From the NCBI RefSeq assembly GCF_014695725.1, contig NZ_JACJOU010000025.1, forward strand, positions 62,001-126,000: a stretch of DNA of 64,000 bases, in the 5' to 3' direction. Shown one piece after another: positions 32,699 to 41,697 of this stretch (positions within the stretch are counted from its first letter, which is position 1; each line of letters starts with the position of its first letter). A program made the translations under genes and the position numbers. This stretch comes from Microcoleus sp. FACHB-672 (GTDB lineage: Bacteria; Cyanobacteriota; Cyanobacteriia; Cyanobacteriales; Oscillatoriaceae). The notes beneath the pieces are model-generated. The model worked only from the letters and a program-made list of their open reading frames with translations, had not been told where the DNA came from and did no database searches.

Positions 32699-34939
32699 TT
32701 ACTTGCCCTTTCCCAACGCTTCCAGTGATTTGTAGAGAGCATCAAGTTTTGCGGCCACAGTCGGCGGTTTGGCTGTAAACTGGATATAAAATCTTCCCGC
32801 ATCTGCCGGCTTTTCTATAACTTTTGCATAAATATCTTCACCGGCTTCTTTTAATAAATTAAGCTTGATATTACTTAAAGGTGCCGGCACTAACTCCTGT
32901 GAGAGTACCTCAGCGCCTTTTGCAGAAAGCTTTACCAAACTTCCCTGAAACAGTTTATCGCTAACATCCTTTCCTTCCAGAAGCGTGTACTGAATCGGGA
33001 GTTCTTCCATAAGGGGAAAAAATTCCTCTTCATCTTTCTTCAGAAAAAGATTGTAGGGTTCGCCAATGCCGGCTACTTCATAAATTGTAATCGGCTCTTT
33101 CACCCCTTTCGGCGTTACCTGGCGCTGTCCTTCGATTTTAACACTTGCACCGGCTTCTTTTAAGGTTGGTTCTGAAATCAAAATTTGACCGCCGATGGTA
33201 TAAGATTCGATACGGTAAGTCAGGTTAACTTGACTGCCAACAATGCCATATTTCGTGCGTTTCTCAGAACCGATATTTCCTACCACCACTTCACCCGTAT
33301 TAATACCAATCCCCATTTCCAATGCCGGCAACCCCCACTCTTGCATCTTTTCATTAACCCGCGTCATTGCCAACTGCATCGCCACCGCACAGGCAACTGC
33401 CCTTGTCGCATCATCTTCTCTGCCGGTGGGGGCACCAAATAATACTAAAATCCCATCACCCATAAACTCATCAATCGTTCCTTGGTAATGGGTAATTTCA
33501 TCTGCCATACAGCCCAGATAAAAGTTAAGAATTTTCACCACTTCTTCAGGCTGTAAGCGTTCGGAAAGGGCAGTAAATCCTCTTAAATCTGAAGTGAAGA
33601 TTGTAATTTTTCGCCTTTCTCCGCCCATTTTCAAACCTTCGGGGTTTTCTAATAAATTAGCAACCACCTCATCTGTTAAGTAACGCCCAAAGGTTTTACG
33701 AATATCGCCGGCAGTGCGGGCAATGTAAGCGGTGATTGCAATAACTGAACCGCCTAGCGCCAGTAAAGGTGGCACCACAGGTATCCACCAGCCCGACAAC
33801 AAAGCCGTATAACTGATTCCCATTAAAATGCCGGCTCCAATAATGGGGCTTGCGGTGCGTCGTACAGAAAAAGATTTCACCCCACCGATATATCGCAAAT
33901 GCCAAGTCAGCGTTGCACCGGCAGCCGCCCAAAATAAAATCCACACCCCCTCTAAAGGTTCCGACCAACTTTTAATTAATGGACGATTATCAAGGGCAGC
34001 ACTGAGTATTTGGCTGGTTAAATTTGCGTGAATTTCTACCCCATTCATCGGCACCGGCAGGCTGAGCAAACCACTACTATAGGGCGTTAAAAATGAATCA
34101 TTAAAACTCTGCCCGAATTTTCCAATTAAGATAACCCGATCTCGCCCCCAATCTGGTGGCAGCTTGTCTTCCAAAACATCGCTCATCGAAACCGTATTGA
34201 AGTGCCGGCTCGATCCACGATAATTTAATAAAATTTGATACCCGCCGGCATCTGCTCGCACATAGCCGCCATCATTTGCTTCAAAAGGAACAACAACGGC
34301 TTTTCCTAACTTCCAATTATCTGTCCCTTCAACCGGCTCTGGGCTAATGCCTTGCTTCTCTAAATAGTACCCTGCCAGAAGTAGCCCTAAACTGTAGACG
34401 GTTTCCCCCTTTTCATCAGGCACGAAAAAAAAGCTGCGTCGCACTTTCCCATCGGCATCAATCAGCAAATCATTTGCACCCACCTGTGCCTGTTTATTTT
34501 CTAGCAGCGCCTCTGGCGGGGCAACTGTCTCACTTTTGCTATCTCCAATAACTTTCTGGATACCAACTAAAGTTGGCGTAGATTTAAAAACTTTAACTAA
34601 TTCTTTATGCCCCGGTTCAACAGGTATATTGCGGTAAATATCTAATCCAATTGCTCTCGGCTGTCTCGCTTTTAGTTTGTTAATCAGCTTGGCATAAATT
34701 CCATCAGAAAAGTTGGCTTCTCCAATGTTTTTCACATCAGCTTCATCAATACCAACAATTACAACGCGGTTGTCAGACGTTTCTGGGGAACGTAGGCGCA
34801 GAAATTGGTCAAAAACCCCCCATTCCCACGGCTGCAAGAAGCCGGCAACGCGGAGGACGATGATTAACGCCGCAATACTGGGGGCAGTAATCCATACGCC
34901 GCGCCATTGCCACAGAAGACGTTTAAAAGGTGTCCACAT
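32699..34939 (-). CDS. CHASE2-domain class III adenylate/guanylate cyclase
   Basis: 746 residues. A first membrane helix (residues 13-32) is followed by an extracytoplasmic CHASE2 sensor (about 35-310; VVIVGIDEADVKNIGE, RPRAIGLDIYRN-type motif, RVILIGKFGQSFNDSFLTP) and two to three membrane helices (about 325-405). The cyclase catalytic domain (about 435-620) has both metal-binding Asp, in IFTSDLRGFTAL and FMGDGILVLFG, and the TKYGIVGSQVNLTYRIES segment. About 110 C-terminal residues are of unknown type. It should convert an envelope signal into cAMP or cGMP. It starts 15 bases after the DUF928 stop. Confidence 0.93.
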   Translation of the reverse strand: MWTPFKRLLWQWRGVWITAPSIAALIIVLRVAGFLQPWEWGVFDQFLRLRSPETSDNRVVIVGIDEADVKNIGEANFSDGIYAKLINKLKARQPRAIGLDIYRNIPVEPGHKELVKVFKSTPTLVGIQKVIGDSKSETVAPPEALLENKQAQVGANDLLIDADGKVRRSFFFVPDEKGETVYSLGLLLAGYYLEKQGISPEPVEGTDNWKLGKAVVVPFEANDGGYVRADAGGYQILLNYRGSSRHFNTVSMSDVLEDKLPPDWGRDRVILIGKFGQSFNDSFLTPYSSGLLSLPVPMNGVEIHANLTSQILSAALDNRPLIKSWSEPLEGVWILFWAAAGATLTWHLRYIGGVKSFSVRRTASPIIGAGILMGISYTALLSGWWIPVVPPLLALGGSVIAITAYIARTAGDIRKTFGRYLTDEVVANLLENPEGLKMGGERRKITIFTSDLRGFTALSERLQPEEVVKILNFYLGCMADEITHYQGTIDEFMGDGILVLFGAPTGREDDATRAVACAVAMQLAMTRVNEKMQEWGLPALEMGIGINTGEVVVGNIGSEKRTKYGIVGSQVNLTYRIESYTIGGQILISEPTLKEAGASVKIEGQRQVTPKGVKEPITIYEVAGIGEPYNLFLKKDEEEFFPLMEELPIQYTLLEGKDVSDKLFQGSLVKLSAKGAEVLSQELVPAPLSNIKLNLLKEAGEDIYAKVIEKPADAGRFYIQFTAKPPTVAAKLDALYKSLEALGKGK

Positions 34940-34954
34940 ACAACCGCATTGTGA

Positions 34955-35701
34955 TTAATTTTTCGCTGTGCAGCATGGGGCAAACGGTTCAGAAGCGAAC
35001 TTTTGCAGCCCAACTGACTTTAATAATTGTTCCCATTGTGCCGGCTGACTATCACGCAACTGAGCAAGAATTGTGACAGTTTCATTCCAAACTCTCGCGT
35101 TTGCATAGATTTTTGCTTGTTCTAGGGGTGTTGCCTTCTCTAGCTTGCGTTTCATATCCGCACTCAATTCGCTGCGCCGGATAAATCCTTGGACAAATTC
35201 ATCGTTTTTACGATCTTGCTCGTTGCAGATTAAAGCAAACTGCCATGTATGGTATTTTCCTACTTCTAAAGCTGTGGTTTCGGGAAGGCTGACTTTTACG
35301 ACACCGGCAGCATCTGCAATCGCAAAAGTATTAACATAAACATCTTCCCCTTTCTCATTTACTAAAACAAATTCTGCTTGTTTCGCCGTTGTTTTAGGAA
35401 CAAAGAAAAAGAAAGAAGGATTACCGGCAGCCGTTGTTCCCACATTATTACGAGTCGGCATCAACGCCGTTAAAGGCATTTTGCTATCTGTACAAGAAGA
35501 ATCATCTCCCCGCGATCCTCCGCCGGCTGTGCGTCTTGGGGCACCCCGATCTGATGTCTTGGGAAATTTGAGACTGATCAGCATTTCTTGAGAAGATTTT
35601 GCCCCAACTTGTGCCGGCACAGCCGCAAATGTGACAAGTGCCGGTGAAACCATGCCGGCAACCATTCCCAACACACCAGAAAACTTTAGTAAATTCATCA
35701 T
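34955..35701 (-). CDS. DUF928 exported protein (copy 1)
   Basis: About 248 residues with a signal peptide (LLKFSGVLGMVAGMVSPALVTFAA). The DUF928 core follows, seen in FPKTSDRGAPRRTAGGGSRG, LTALMPTRNNVGTTAAGNPS and LPETTALEVGKYHTWQFALIC. Function is unknown; the family is a cyanobacterial speciality usually encoded beside CHASE2 and CHAT genes, as here. GAGGAG eight bases upstream sets the start at ATG 35701. It is cotranscribed with the cyclase (15-base gap). It is a paralogue of the protein at 40.4-41.1 kb. Confidence 0.88.
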   Translation of the reverse strand: MMNLLKFSGVLGMVAGMVSPALVTFAAVPAQVGAKSSQEMLISLKFPKTSDRGAPRRTAGGGSRGDDSSCTDSKMPLTALMPTRNNVGTTAAGNPSFFFFVPKTTAKQAEFVLVNEKGEDVYVNTFAIADAAGVVKVSLPETTALEVGKYHTWQFALICNEQDRKNDEFVQGFIRRSELSADMKRKLEKATPLEQAKIYANARVWNETVTILAQLRDSQPAQWEQLLKSVGLQKFASEPFAPCCTAKN

Positions 35702-35873
35702 AAAAATCACTCCTCTTCAATAAAATGGCTAACAGCTTTATTGAATAATTGACAACAAAGATAATCCCTAATCGGCTTATCTACTATTAATGAATTTATC
35801 AACCAAGCTCATGTTCCTAATCAAGCGGAAGAATGGAAAATTGCTAATTTTTTAACGCTTCCACTCTCGCCGT

Positions 35874-38780
35874 CTACCTCCATTCCCCTTGCACCGTGAA
35901 GCCGGCCCAATAAAAGGGCGCTTCCCATTCCTGTTTCTGCCACATTTCTATCTGTGCCGCCCGTAAAGCAGCAGCCGGCGCTAAGCCTTTTTTCAGCATT
36001 CCTTGATAGAAATTGACCATCAGATCCGATGTCGCTGCATCATCCACACTCCACAAACTCACCACCACACGAGCTGCACCGGCATACATAAATCCCCTTG
36101 TTAAGCCTACCAATCCTTCCCCTCGAATTTGTTGACCAAGTCCGGTTTCACAGGCACTCAAAACGACCAACTCAGCCGGCAGATTCAGGTTAAAAATTTC
36201 TGACAGGCGCAGAAAACCATCTTGCGGCTTGCCTTGTTTGTCTACCATTGATAGCACTAATCCTGATAACTCTGGCTTCATGCTGTTGAGGATGCCGTGC
36301 GTCGCAAAATGAACCATGCGATATTCACTGAGTTCCGGACTGGTGGCGATATCTCGACTCGCCGCAAACCCAAACGCTCTGGTTTTTTGGGAAGCCGGCA
36401 CTAGCTTTAAAATCTCCTCAGCTTCTTCTTTCGTAAAGGGTAATCGCTTCAAGTTAAACTCGAATTCTTGAGCCGCCTTTTCACCTTTAACCGGCTCAGT
36501 TAAGGACACATTTTTAACGCGCTCATCATTTTTGGCAAATACCGGATCAGCTAGCACTGCCAAAGTTTTAGAAGCTGCGTTACGCCCCGCTATTTCTCGC
36601 CGTAAAATGCCAATCGTTGAGGCAGAAGGCAAGTTCACGAGTTCGTGCTTCACGACTAATGGCACCAATTCTGATGCTTGAGAAGTGCCGGCTTTTGCAA
36701 CATTCTTATTCACCGGCAGCGCAGCAAAAGGAATGTATTGCAAAGCCCCATCACTGACAATCAGCAAGCGTTTGTCAGCCAACTGATCGGCAACCGGCGC
36801 TAAAATAATCTGACTCAGTGCAGCCGCCGATTCTACCGTCTTTTGCCGGCGAATTCTCATACTCGGAACCGTCACCGCATCTCGGAAATTCCGGGCAGCA
36901 TCCTCAATTTCCTCCCGCCCAGGCAGTTCATAGCTACTGATCGAAGTCGGTGTCACCGCCCATAAATAACTGCGATCCGTGCCTAGCGAGTATTCCAGCA
37001 GCACCGTATTCTCATCAAGCACCTGTGTTTGAATTTCTGATAACGTCAGGGGTTGTGGCTGGGTGAGGGCGGCGTAGCGGGGACTTTTGGCTCTGATTTC
37101 TGACTGAACTTGCCGGTATTCCGCCAAAAGGGTAGAAATTTGGGTGTTAATCGCTCCAGTCTGTTCTTTTTTATGTTGACCGGCAAGCATTTGCACTCGG
37201 CGTTCTTCCAGTGTCGCAAGTTGTTGCTGCAAGCTGCTTTCGCGCTCTAATAGCTGCGGATCAACCCCTTGACGAATTTCTGCACCGGCTTGCGTCAGGA
37301 TCTCCAAAAGCGAACGCGCCCGCGCCCGCTCACTGACTTGCAGCGCCGCCGCATCATATCCTTGATTTGGGTTGGTTTTATGCAACTGCATTAACAGATC
37401 GATGTAGAACTCGTAATAATCCTGCTTGGAAGCAAAGAAAGAAGTCCGTAAATCCTGGCTGTCTACCTTGGTTCGCAAGTCTTCAATAATTTCAATCGCC
37501 GCTTCAATCTCAGTTTTTGCTTGATTCAGATTACCCAACTGACGTTGAGACTGGGCAAGTCGGTAAAGGGTTAAAGCTTCCTTCGGGCGATCGCTTAGCG
37601 CCCGACGCAGGGGCAAGGCTTGGTTATAGTAATTTAGTGCTTGCGTGTGATCGCTGGAACTGGCATAGACAAAGCCGATATTATTCAGCGTGCTCGCTTC
37701 CCCCCGACGATCAGCGGCTTCCCGCCATAGGGGCAAGGCTTGGTTGTAAGATTCAAGCGCTTTCGGTAACTGCTCGGTGTTGGCGTAGACAAAGCCGATA
37801 TTATTTAGCGTGGTAGCTTGTCTGCGTCGGTTGCCCACTTCTTGCCATAGGGGCAGCGCTTGCTTGTAGTAGTCCAGGGCGAGATCATACTTACCAGAGT
37901 TGGCATAAACTAAACCGATGTTGTTGAGGGTGAGGGGAATCCCAGATTTGTCGTTCACCTCCCGATAAATCGCCAACGCTTGGGTGTAAGCGTCGAGGGC
38001 CGGCTGAGATTGGCCCAAGGCATCATAAATTACGCCAATATTATTGAGCGTGGTGGCTTGCACGCCTTTTTCACCGGCTTCCCGCCACAGGGGCAAAGCT
38101 CGGTTATAAGCGTCGAGGGCTTGCTGATACTCGCTCAAGGCATCGTAGACTACTCCCAGGTTATTGAGAGTATAAGCTTCTCCACCGGCATCCTTTGCTT
38201 CACCATAAAGGGTGAGTGCTTGATTGTAAGATTCCAGTGCCGGTTTGAATTTTCCTAAATCGGCGTTGGTTAAACCGATGCTATTAAGGGTGTCAGCAAC
38301 GGCAACTTTATCGTTTACTGCTTGATAAAGGGAAAGCGCTTGATTGTAAGCCTCTAAACTATTCTGTTTATCTCCTAAAATGCCGTAAACAGAACCAATC
38401 CCGGAAAGCGTGTCGGCTTGTTTGGCTCGATCTCCGATTGCTTGATAAAGTTGTAATGCCTCTTTCCACTTTTGAATTGCTTGTGACAGCGATTGCGGCG
38501 TTTTTTCTTGAAACAGCTTCAATCCTTCCTCAAAGGCGCGATCCGCTGCGGCGCTACGGCTATCAGAAGGGGTATTTTGTGAGAGTTGAGCAGTTTTCAC
38601 CGGCACTTTGCCGGCAGTTGCCACGACGGGCGAAGGCAAAAACAGAATCCCCAGCAACAAAGTGATCTGAATAGCACGGCTGGGGCGCTGGTTCCCCAAC
38701 TTCAGTGGGGATTTTAAGAATAAGCGCAAAGACTTTTTAAATTCTCTATCAATTAAGTTTTGTTTGCGTCTTTGAGCCAT
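35874..38780 (-). CDS. TPR-CHAT protease-like protein, large
   Basis: 968 residues. A long basic N-terminus and a hydrophobic segment (AIQITLLLGILFLPSPVVATAG, about residues 36-57) suggest export or anchoring. Roughly ten 40-residue TPRs (about 80-440; repeating GEASTLNNIGFVYAxxx and ALxxYNQALPLWREA) are near-identical at DNA level as 120-base units. The CHAT domain (about 660-968) has catalytic His in MVHFATHGILNS and Cys in VVLSACETGLGQQIRGEGLVG. It is first gene of the leftward CHAT-DUF928-cyclase run and is divergent from the FecR gene. Confidence 0.92.
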   Translation of the reverse strand: MAQRRKQNLIDREFKKSLRLFLKSPLKLGNQRPSRAIQITLLLGILFLPSPVVATAGKVPVKTAQLSQNTPSDSRSAAADRAFEEGLKLFQEKTPQSLSQAIQKWKEALQLYQAIGDRAKQADTLSGIGSVYGILGDKQNSLEAYNQALSLYQAVNDKVAVADTLNSIGLTNADLGKFKPALESYNQALTLYGEAKDAGGEAYTLNNLGVVYDALSEYQQALDAYNRALPLWREAGEKGVQATTLNNIGVIYDALGQSQPALDAYTQALAIYREVNDKSGIPLTLNNIGLVYANSGKYDLALDYYKQALPLWQEVGNRRRQATTLNNIGFVYANTEQLPKALESYNQALPLWREAADRRGEASTLNNIGFVYASSSDHTQALNYYNQALPLRRALSDRPKEALTLYRLAQSQRQLGNLNQAKTEIEAAIEIIEDLRTKVDSQDLRTSFFASKQDYYEFYIDLLMQLHKTNPNQGYDAAALQVSERARARSLLEILTQAGAEIRQGVDPQLLERESSLQQQLATLEERRVQMLAGQHKKEQTGAINTQISTLLAEYRQVQSEIRAKSPRYAALTQPQPLTLSEIQTQVLDENTVLLEYSLGTDRSYLWAVTPTSISSYELPGREEIEDAARNFRDAVTVPSMRIRRQKTVESAAALSQIILAPVADQLADKRLLIVSDGALQYIPFAALPVNKNVAKAGTSQASELVPLVVKHELVNLPSASTIGILRREIAGRNAASKTLAVLADPVFAKNDERVKNVSLTEPVKGEKAAQEFEFNLKRLPFTKEEAEEILKLVPASQKTRAFGFAASRDIATSPELSEYRMVHFATHGILNSMKPELSGLVLSMVDKQGKPQDGFLRLSEIFNLNLPAELVVLSACETGLGQQIRGEGLVGLTRGFMYAGAARVVVSLWSVDDAATSDLMVNFYQGMLKKGLAPAAALRAAQIEMWQKQEWEAPFYWAGFTVQGEWR
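37560..38440. repeat. 120-base tandem repeats encoding TPRs
   Basis: About eight imperfect 120-base units within the CHAT gene each encode one 40-residue TPR. Neighbouring units share long identical blocks around GGGGCAAGGCTTGGTTGTA-like words, so they probably arise or change by unequal crossing-over. Confidence 0.75.
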
Positions 38781-39012
38781 AACTGTACTCTTTCCGGAAG
38801 GATGAAGGATAAACAGAGAAGGGAGTAAGGAAAAGGCAGAACAGAAGTAGACTTTCTAAAAGACTGATTCCCTGTTTGCTGCGTTCCTCGTTGTTTGTTC
38901 ACAGTAACGGCTCTTTAAGGGAAAAGGCGACGAAATCCGTCAACTTTCCGATCTGGCACGTCTTGATGGGAAGATTAAGAGTGTTTTGTCCTCCAAATCA
39001 CAAAATATAAAC

Positions 39013-40101
39013 ATGAATCAAATTTTGCGGTGTTTAGGCTTTTGGAGATTCGCCTCAACCGGCTTCTTTCTGGCTGTTCTTGCCGGCACATTACTGACAG
39101 AACGAGCCAATGCCAATGCCAATTCTCCATCTTCCACACAGCGATCACAGGCAACTGACACGGTTGCCGCGCCGATCAAGTCACATTTTCTCGATGTTGA
39201 GCCGGCAATCGTTGCTGATTCAACTTCGGGCAATACAATCATCGCGCAGGGAACCGCAGCAGGGCGGGGGTTGCGCGTGGAGGAACTTAAAGGCACTGTC
39301 ACAATTAACGGGCGACCGGCACAAGTAGGTGATCGTCTAACTGCGGAAGGGGATGAATTAGTCACGGGCAAAAACTCCACTGCGCGTTTGCGGATCGACA
39401 GCTATATTGGCGTTGTAGAAGTTGCGGAAAGAACAACCGTCCAAATTCAAACCCTGGCGGGAGATGTGGGGATTGATCCCAACCAAGTGACCGCAATTGC
39501 TGTGCCGGCAGGACGGGTGAGACTATCAATCGCCCGATCAGTTGCCAGACCGACTTCTGTGAGGGGAGAAGCCGAAGGCGCAGAAGTTGCCGCCCTAAAT
39601 ACGGTTACGGGACTGGGTAAACTCGATGACATCGCGCAAGAAAGTTCATCCGCCAGCGCGTCGCCGGTGAGAGTTCGCACCCCCGCCGGTGTTGCGGGAG
39701 TCAGTGGCACATCCTTTGGGGTGGATGTTGGCCCCATTGGCAAAACCGGCGTTGATACAATTGATGGCATCGTTGCCGCTGAAGCCCAAGGCACACAAGT
39801 TCTCGTAAATGCCGGCTTCTTTACCGTCATTGAACCAGGAAAAGCGCCAAGTACCCCCCAAAAGACACCCCCCCTCTCCGATCTCAGACGCTTTCATGTG
39901 TTCAAACTAGGGCCGCGCACCGTCCGAGTTACAGGTCAAGTCGATCCGATGGATTTAATCTATATCAATGATCGAGCGATTGAGGCCGACGGAGACGGTA
40001 AATTTAAAGCAGTCGTCCCCATGCCGGCGAGTCGTCGCGTGCGGATCGTAGTGCGTGGCCCTTCCGTTCGGGAGCGGCATTACAACATAGCAGTGCCTTA
40101 A
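39013..40101 (+). CDS. FecR-domain exported protein
   Basis: About 362 residues with a signal peptide (STGFFLAVLAGTLLTERANA). The FecR core runs from about 90 (GTVTINGRPAQVGDRL; KNSTARLRIDSYIGVVEVAERT) to about 250, where TPAGVAGVSGTSFGVDV closes the domain. A C-terminal beta domain (PRTVRVTGQVDPMDLIYINDRAIEADGDGKF) resembles a bacterial Ig-like fold. FecR-like domains in cyanobacteria often accompany CHASE2 and CHAT genes, so a role in envelope sensing is inferred. The start is set at ATG 39013, not at the upstream TTG. Confidence 0.87.
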   Translation: MNQILRCLGFWRFASTGFFLAVLAGTLLTERANANANSPSSTQRSQATDTVAAPIKSHFLDVEPAIVADSTSGNTIIAQGTAAGRGLRVEELKGTVTINGRPAQVGDRLTAEGDELVTGKNSTARLRIDSYIGVVEVAERTTVQIQTLAGDVGIDPNQVTAIAVPAGRVRLSIARSVARPTSVRGEAEGAEVAALNTVTGLGKLDDIAQESSSASASPVRVRTPAGVAGVSGTSFGVDVGPIGKTGVDTIDGIVAAEAQGTQVLVNAGFFTVIEPGKAPSTPQKTPPLSDLRRFHVFKLGPRTVRVTGQVDPMDLIYINDRAIEADGDGKFKAVVPMPASRRVRIVVRGPSVRERHYNIAVP

Positions 40102-40147
40102 TCATGCGATGCGCCTCCAGGCAGCACGTTTCATTCGCCTGAAACCT

Positions 40148-40169
40148 GCCAGGGACTCAACTCCCTGGC
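40148..40169. terminator. Hairpin after the FecR gene
   Basis: GCCAGGGA (40148-40155) and TCCCTGGC (40162-40169) make a perfect 8-bp stem, without a T-run, in the gap between convergent genes. Confidence 0.55.
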
Positions 40170-40237
40170 TAATCGCCCAAGCCGGTTAAAACCCGCACAT
40201 ATCCCAAACATCTTAAAACCCACAAACCCTCACCTCC

Positions 40238-40330
40238 CACAAATAACCCATCTGCGTTTATCTGCGTCCGCAGGTGGAACTTGAATGACGAGCGCAGCAC
40301 ATTCCAGTTTCACCTGCGGAATCTGCGGTT
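40238..40330. repeat. ATCTGCGG-family palindromic repeat
   Basis: ATCTGCGTTTATCTGCG is followed by the arms CCGCAGGTG (40268-40276) and CACCTGCGG (40311-40319). It is the same word family as the repeats at 44.9, 45.1, 53.05 and 57.4 kb. Confidence 0.7.
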
Positions 40331-40355
40331 AAAAAAAATAACATTTGCAATAACG

Positions 40356-41096
40356 CTAAGGATTAGGCAACTTTTCCACCACCGGCACCTCCAAAAAAGG
40401 CGAAGTTGCGATATCTAACAATCCAATAGAATTTAAAAGTTCTTCCCACTCTGCCGGCTCAGAACTGCGTAACTCAGCAACTATTGCCAGAGAATCATGC
40501 CACATTTCTGCATTTGCGTAAATTTGAGCTTGCTCTAAACCTGTAGCCAACTTTAACTGATTTTCTAAATTTCCACTCAATTCTCTACGTTGCAATAATC
40601 CCCGAACAAACACATCCGACTCCCGATCTTGCGAATCACACACTATCGCAAACTGCCATAAATAATTTTGACCAATTTCTAAAGCAACCGTTTCCGGTAA
40701 AGTAAGTTTAAGAATACCAGGCGTGCCGGCAAGTGTAACAGTTGCCAGATAAACTTCATCCCCTTGGCTGTTAATTAAAACAAATTCTGCCAATTGGGCG
40801 CGGGTTTGAGGAATATACCAAAATAAAGTAGGATGGGCGGCAACGGTTGTGCCAACATTATTCCGTGTAGGCATCAGTGCGACAAGCGGGGTTTGTCCTT
40901 CGGCGACACAAGAAGAACCCCGCGATCCTCCCCCAGTCGTTCTTGCCGGCGCACCCCGATCCGATGTTTGTGGGAATTGCAAGCTAATTTGTTCCTGCAC
41001 CGGCTGCTGCACCACCCCAGAAGCAACCGTTACCCAGGCGGGAGAAAGAATGCCAGTAAAAATTCCTAATAGACAAAGAGACTTGCGTAAAATCAC
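40356..41096 (-). CDS. DUF928 exported protein (copy 2)
   Basis: 246 residues starting at GTG 41096, with a signal peptide (LRKSLCLLGIFTGILSPAWVTVASG). The same DUF928 landmarks are present as in copy 1: FPQTSDRGAPARTTGGGSRG, LVALMPTRNNVGTTVAAHPT and LPETVALEIGQNYLWQFAIV. It is clearly a duplicate of the 34.9-kb gene but is separated from the cyclase cluster by the CHAT and FecR genes, and converges on the FecR gene. The C-terminal LEVPVVEKLPNP tail is unique. Function unknown. Confidence 0.87.
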   Translation of the reverse strand: MILRKSLCLLGIFTGILSPAWVTVASGVVQQPVQEQISLQFPQTSDRGAPARTTGGGSRGSSCVAEGQTPLVALMPTRNNVGTTVAAHPTLFWYIPQTRAQLAEFVLINSQGDEVYLATVTLAGTPGILKLTLPETVALEIGQNYLWQFAIVCDSQDRESDVFVRGLLQRRELSGNLENQLKLATGLEQAQIYANAEMWHDSLAIVAELRSSEPAEWEELLNSIGLLDIATSPFLEVPVVEKLPNP

Positions 41097-41307
41097 ACTC
41101 TAAATCTCTGTTTAGCTTAATATAGATTTCGTAGCGTTCTTTGAAAACTGACTTAGTCAGTCTCTTTGTCAAGCTTGGCTTTGTTTGCTTGCGTTGTCAA
41201 TAAATTTTAAGCAGCGAATCCCATTTTGTGCTAATAGTTTAGAAGACAGAGGATAGGGCATAGAACATCTAAACTCGACCATTGTGTTTATTTATTGGCA
41301 ATGACTT

Positions 41308-41664
41308 ATGTATTTGAGGGGCATTTCATTGAAAAAGCTATTAACAGCCATAATGCTGGTGGTGTTCGTGCTAAATATTACTTTGAGCCAACCGGCTTTA
41401 GCGGCAGATATTGCAAACGGCGAACAAATTTTTAGCCTCCAGTGTGCCGGCTGTCATATTAATGGCGGTAATATTATCAGGCGCGGTAAGAATTTGAAAC
41501 AAAAAGCTTTAAAGCAAAATGGGATGGATTCAATCGAAGCGATCTCGTCTATCGTGGCAACCGGCAAAAATAATATGTCTGCCTACAAAGATCGCTTAAG
41601 TGAACAGGAGATAGCGGATGTCTCCGCTTATGTATTAGAGCAAGCCGAGAAAGACTGGCGTTAA
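41308..41664 (+). CDS. petJ: Cytochrome c6-like protein
   Basis: A 118-residue exported monohaem cytochrome. The signal peptide (LLTAIMLVVFVLNITLSQPALA) is cleaved near AADIANG. The haem motif CAGCH and axial Met in GKNNMSAYKDRLSEQEI are present, with the c6 ending DVSAYVLEQAEKDW. Cytochrome c6 carries electrons from cytochrome b6f to photosystem I or terminal oxidases in the lumen. Divergent paralogues exist, so petJ is a family-level call. A TTG at 41329 with GAGGG eight bases upstream may be the true start. The next gene follows after 33 bases. Confidence 0.85.
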   Translation: MYLRGISLKKLLTAIMLVVFVLNITLSQPALAADIANGEQIFSLQCAGCHINGGNIIRRGKNLKQKALKQNGMDSIEAISSIVATGKNNMSAYKDRLSEQEIADVSAYVLEQAEKDWR

Positions 41665-41697
41665 ACTGATTAGATAAAACAAAAATAAGGATTAAAA

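Noticed and set aside
37560-38440. Regular repeats that might suggest a CRISPR array
   Set aside because: Units are 120 bases, contiguous and coding for TPRs; there are no unique spacers.
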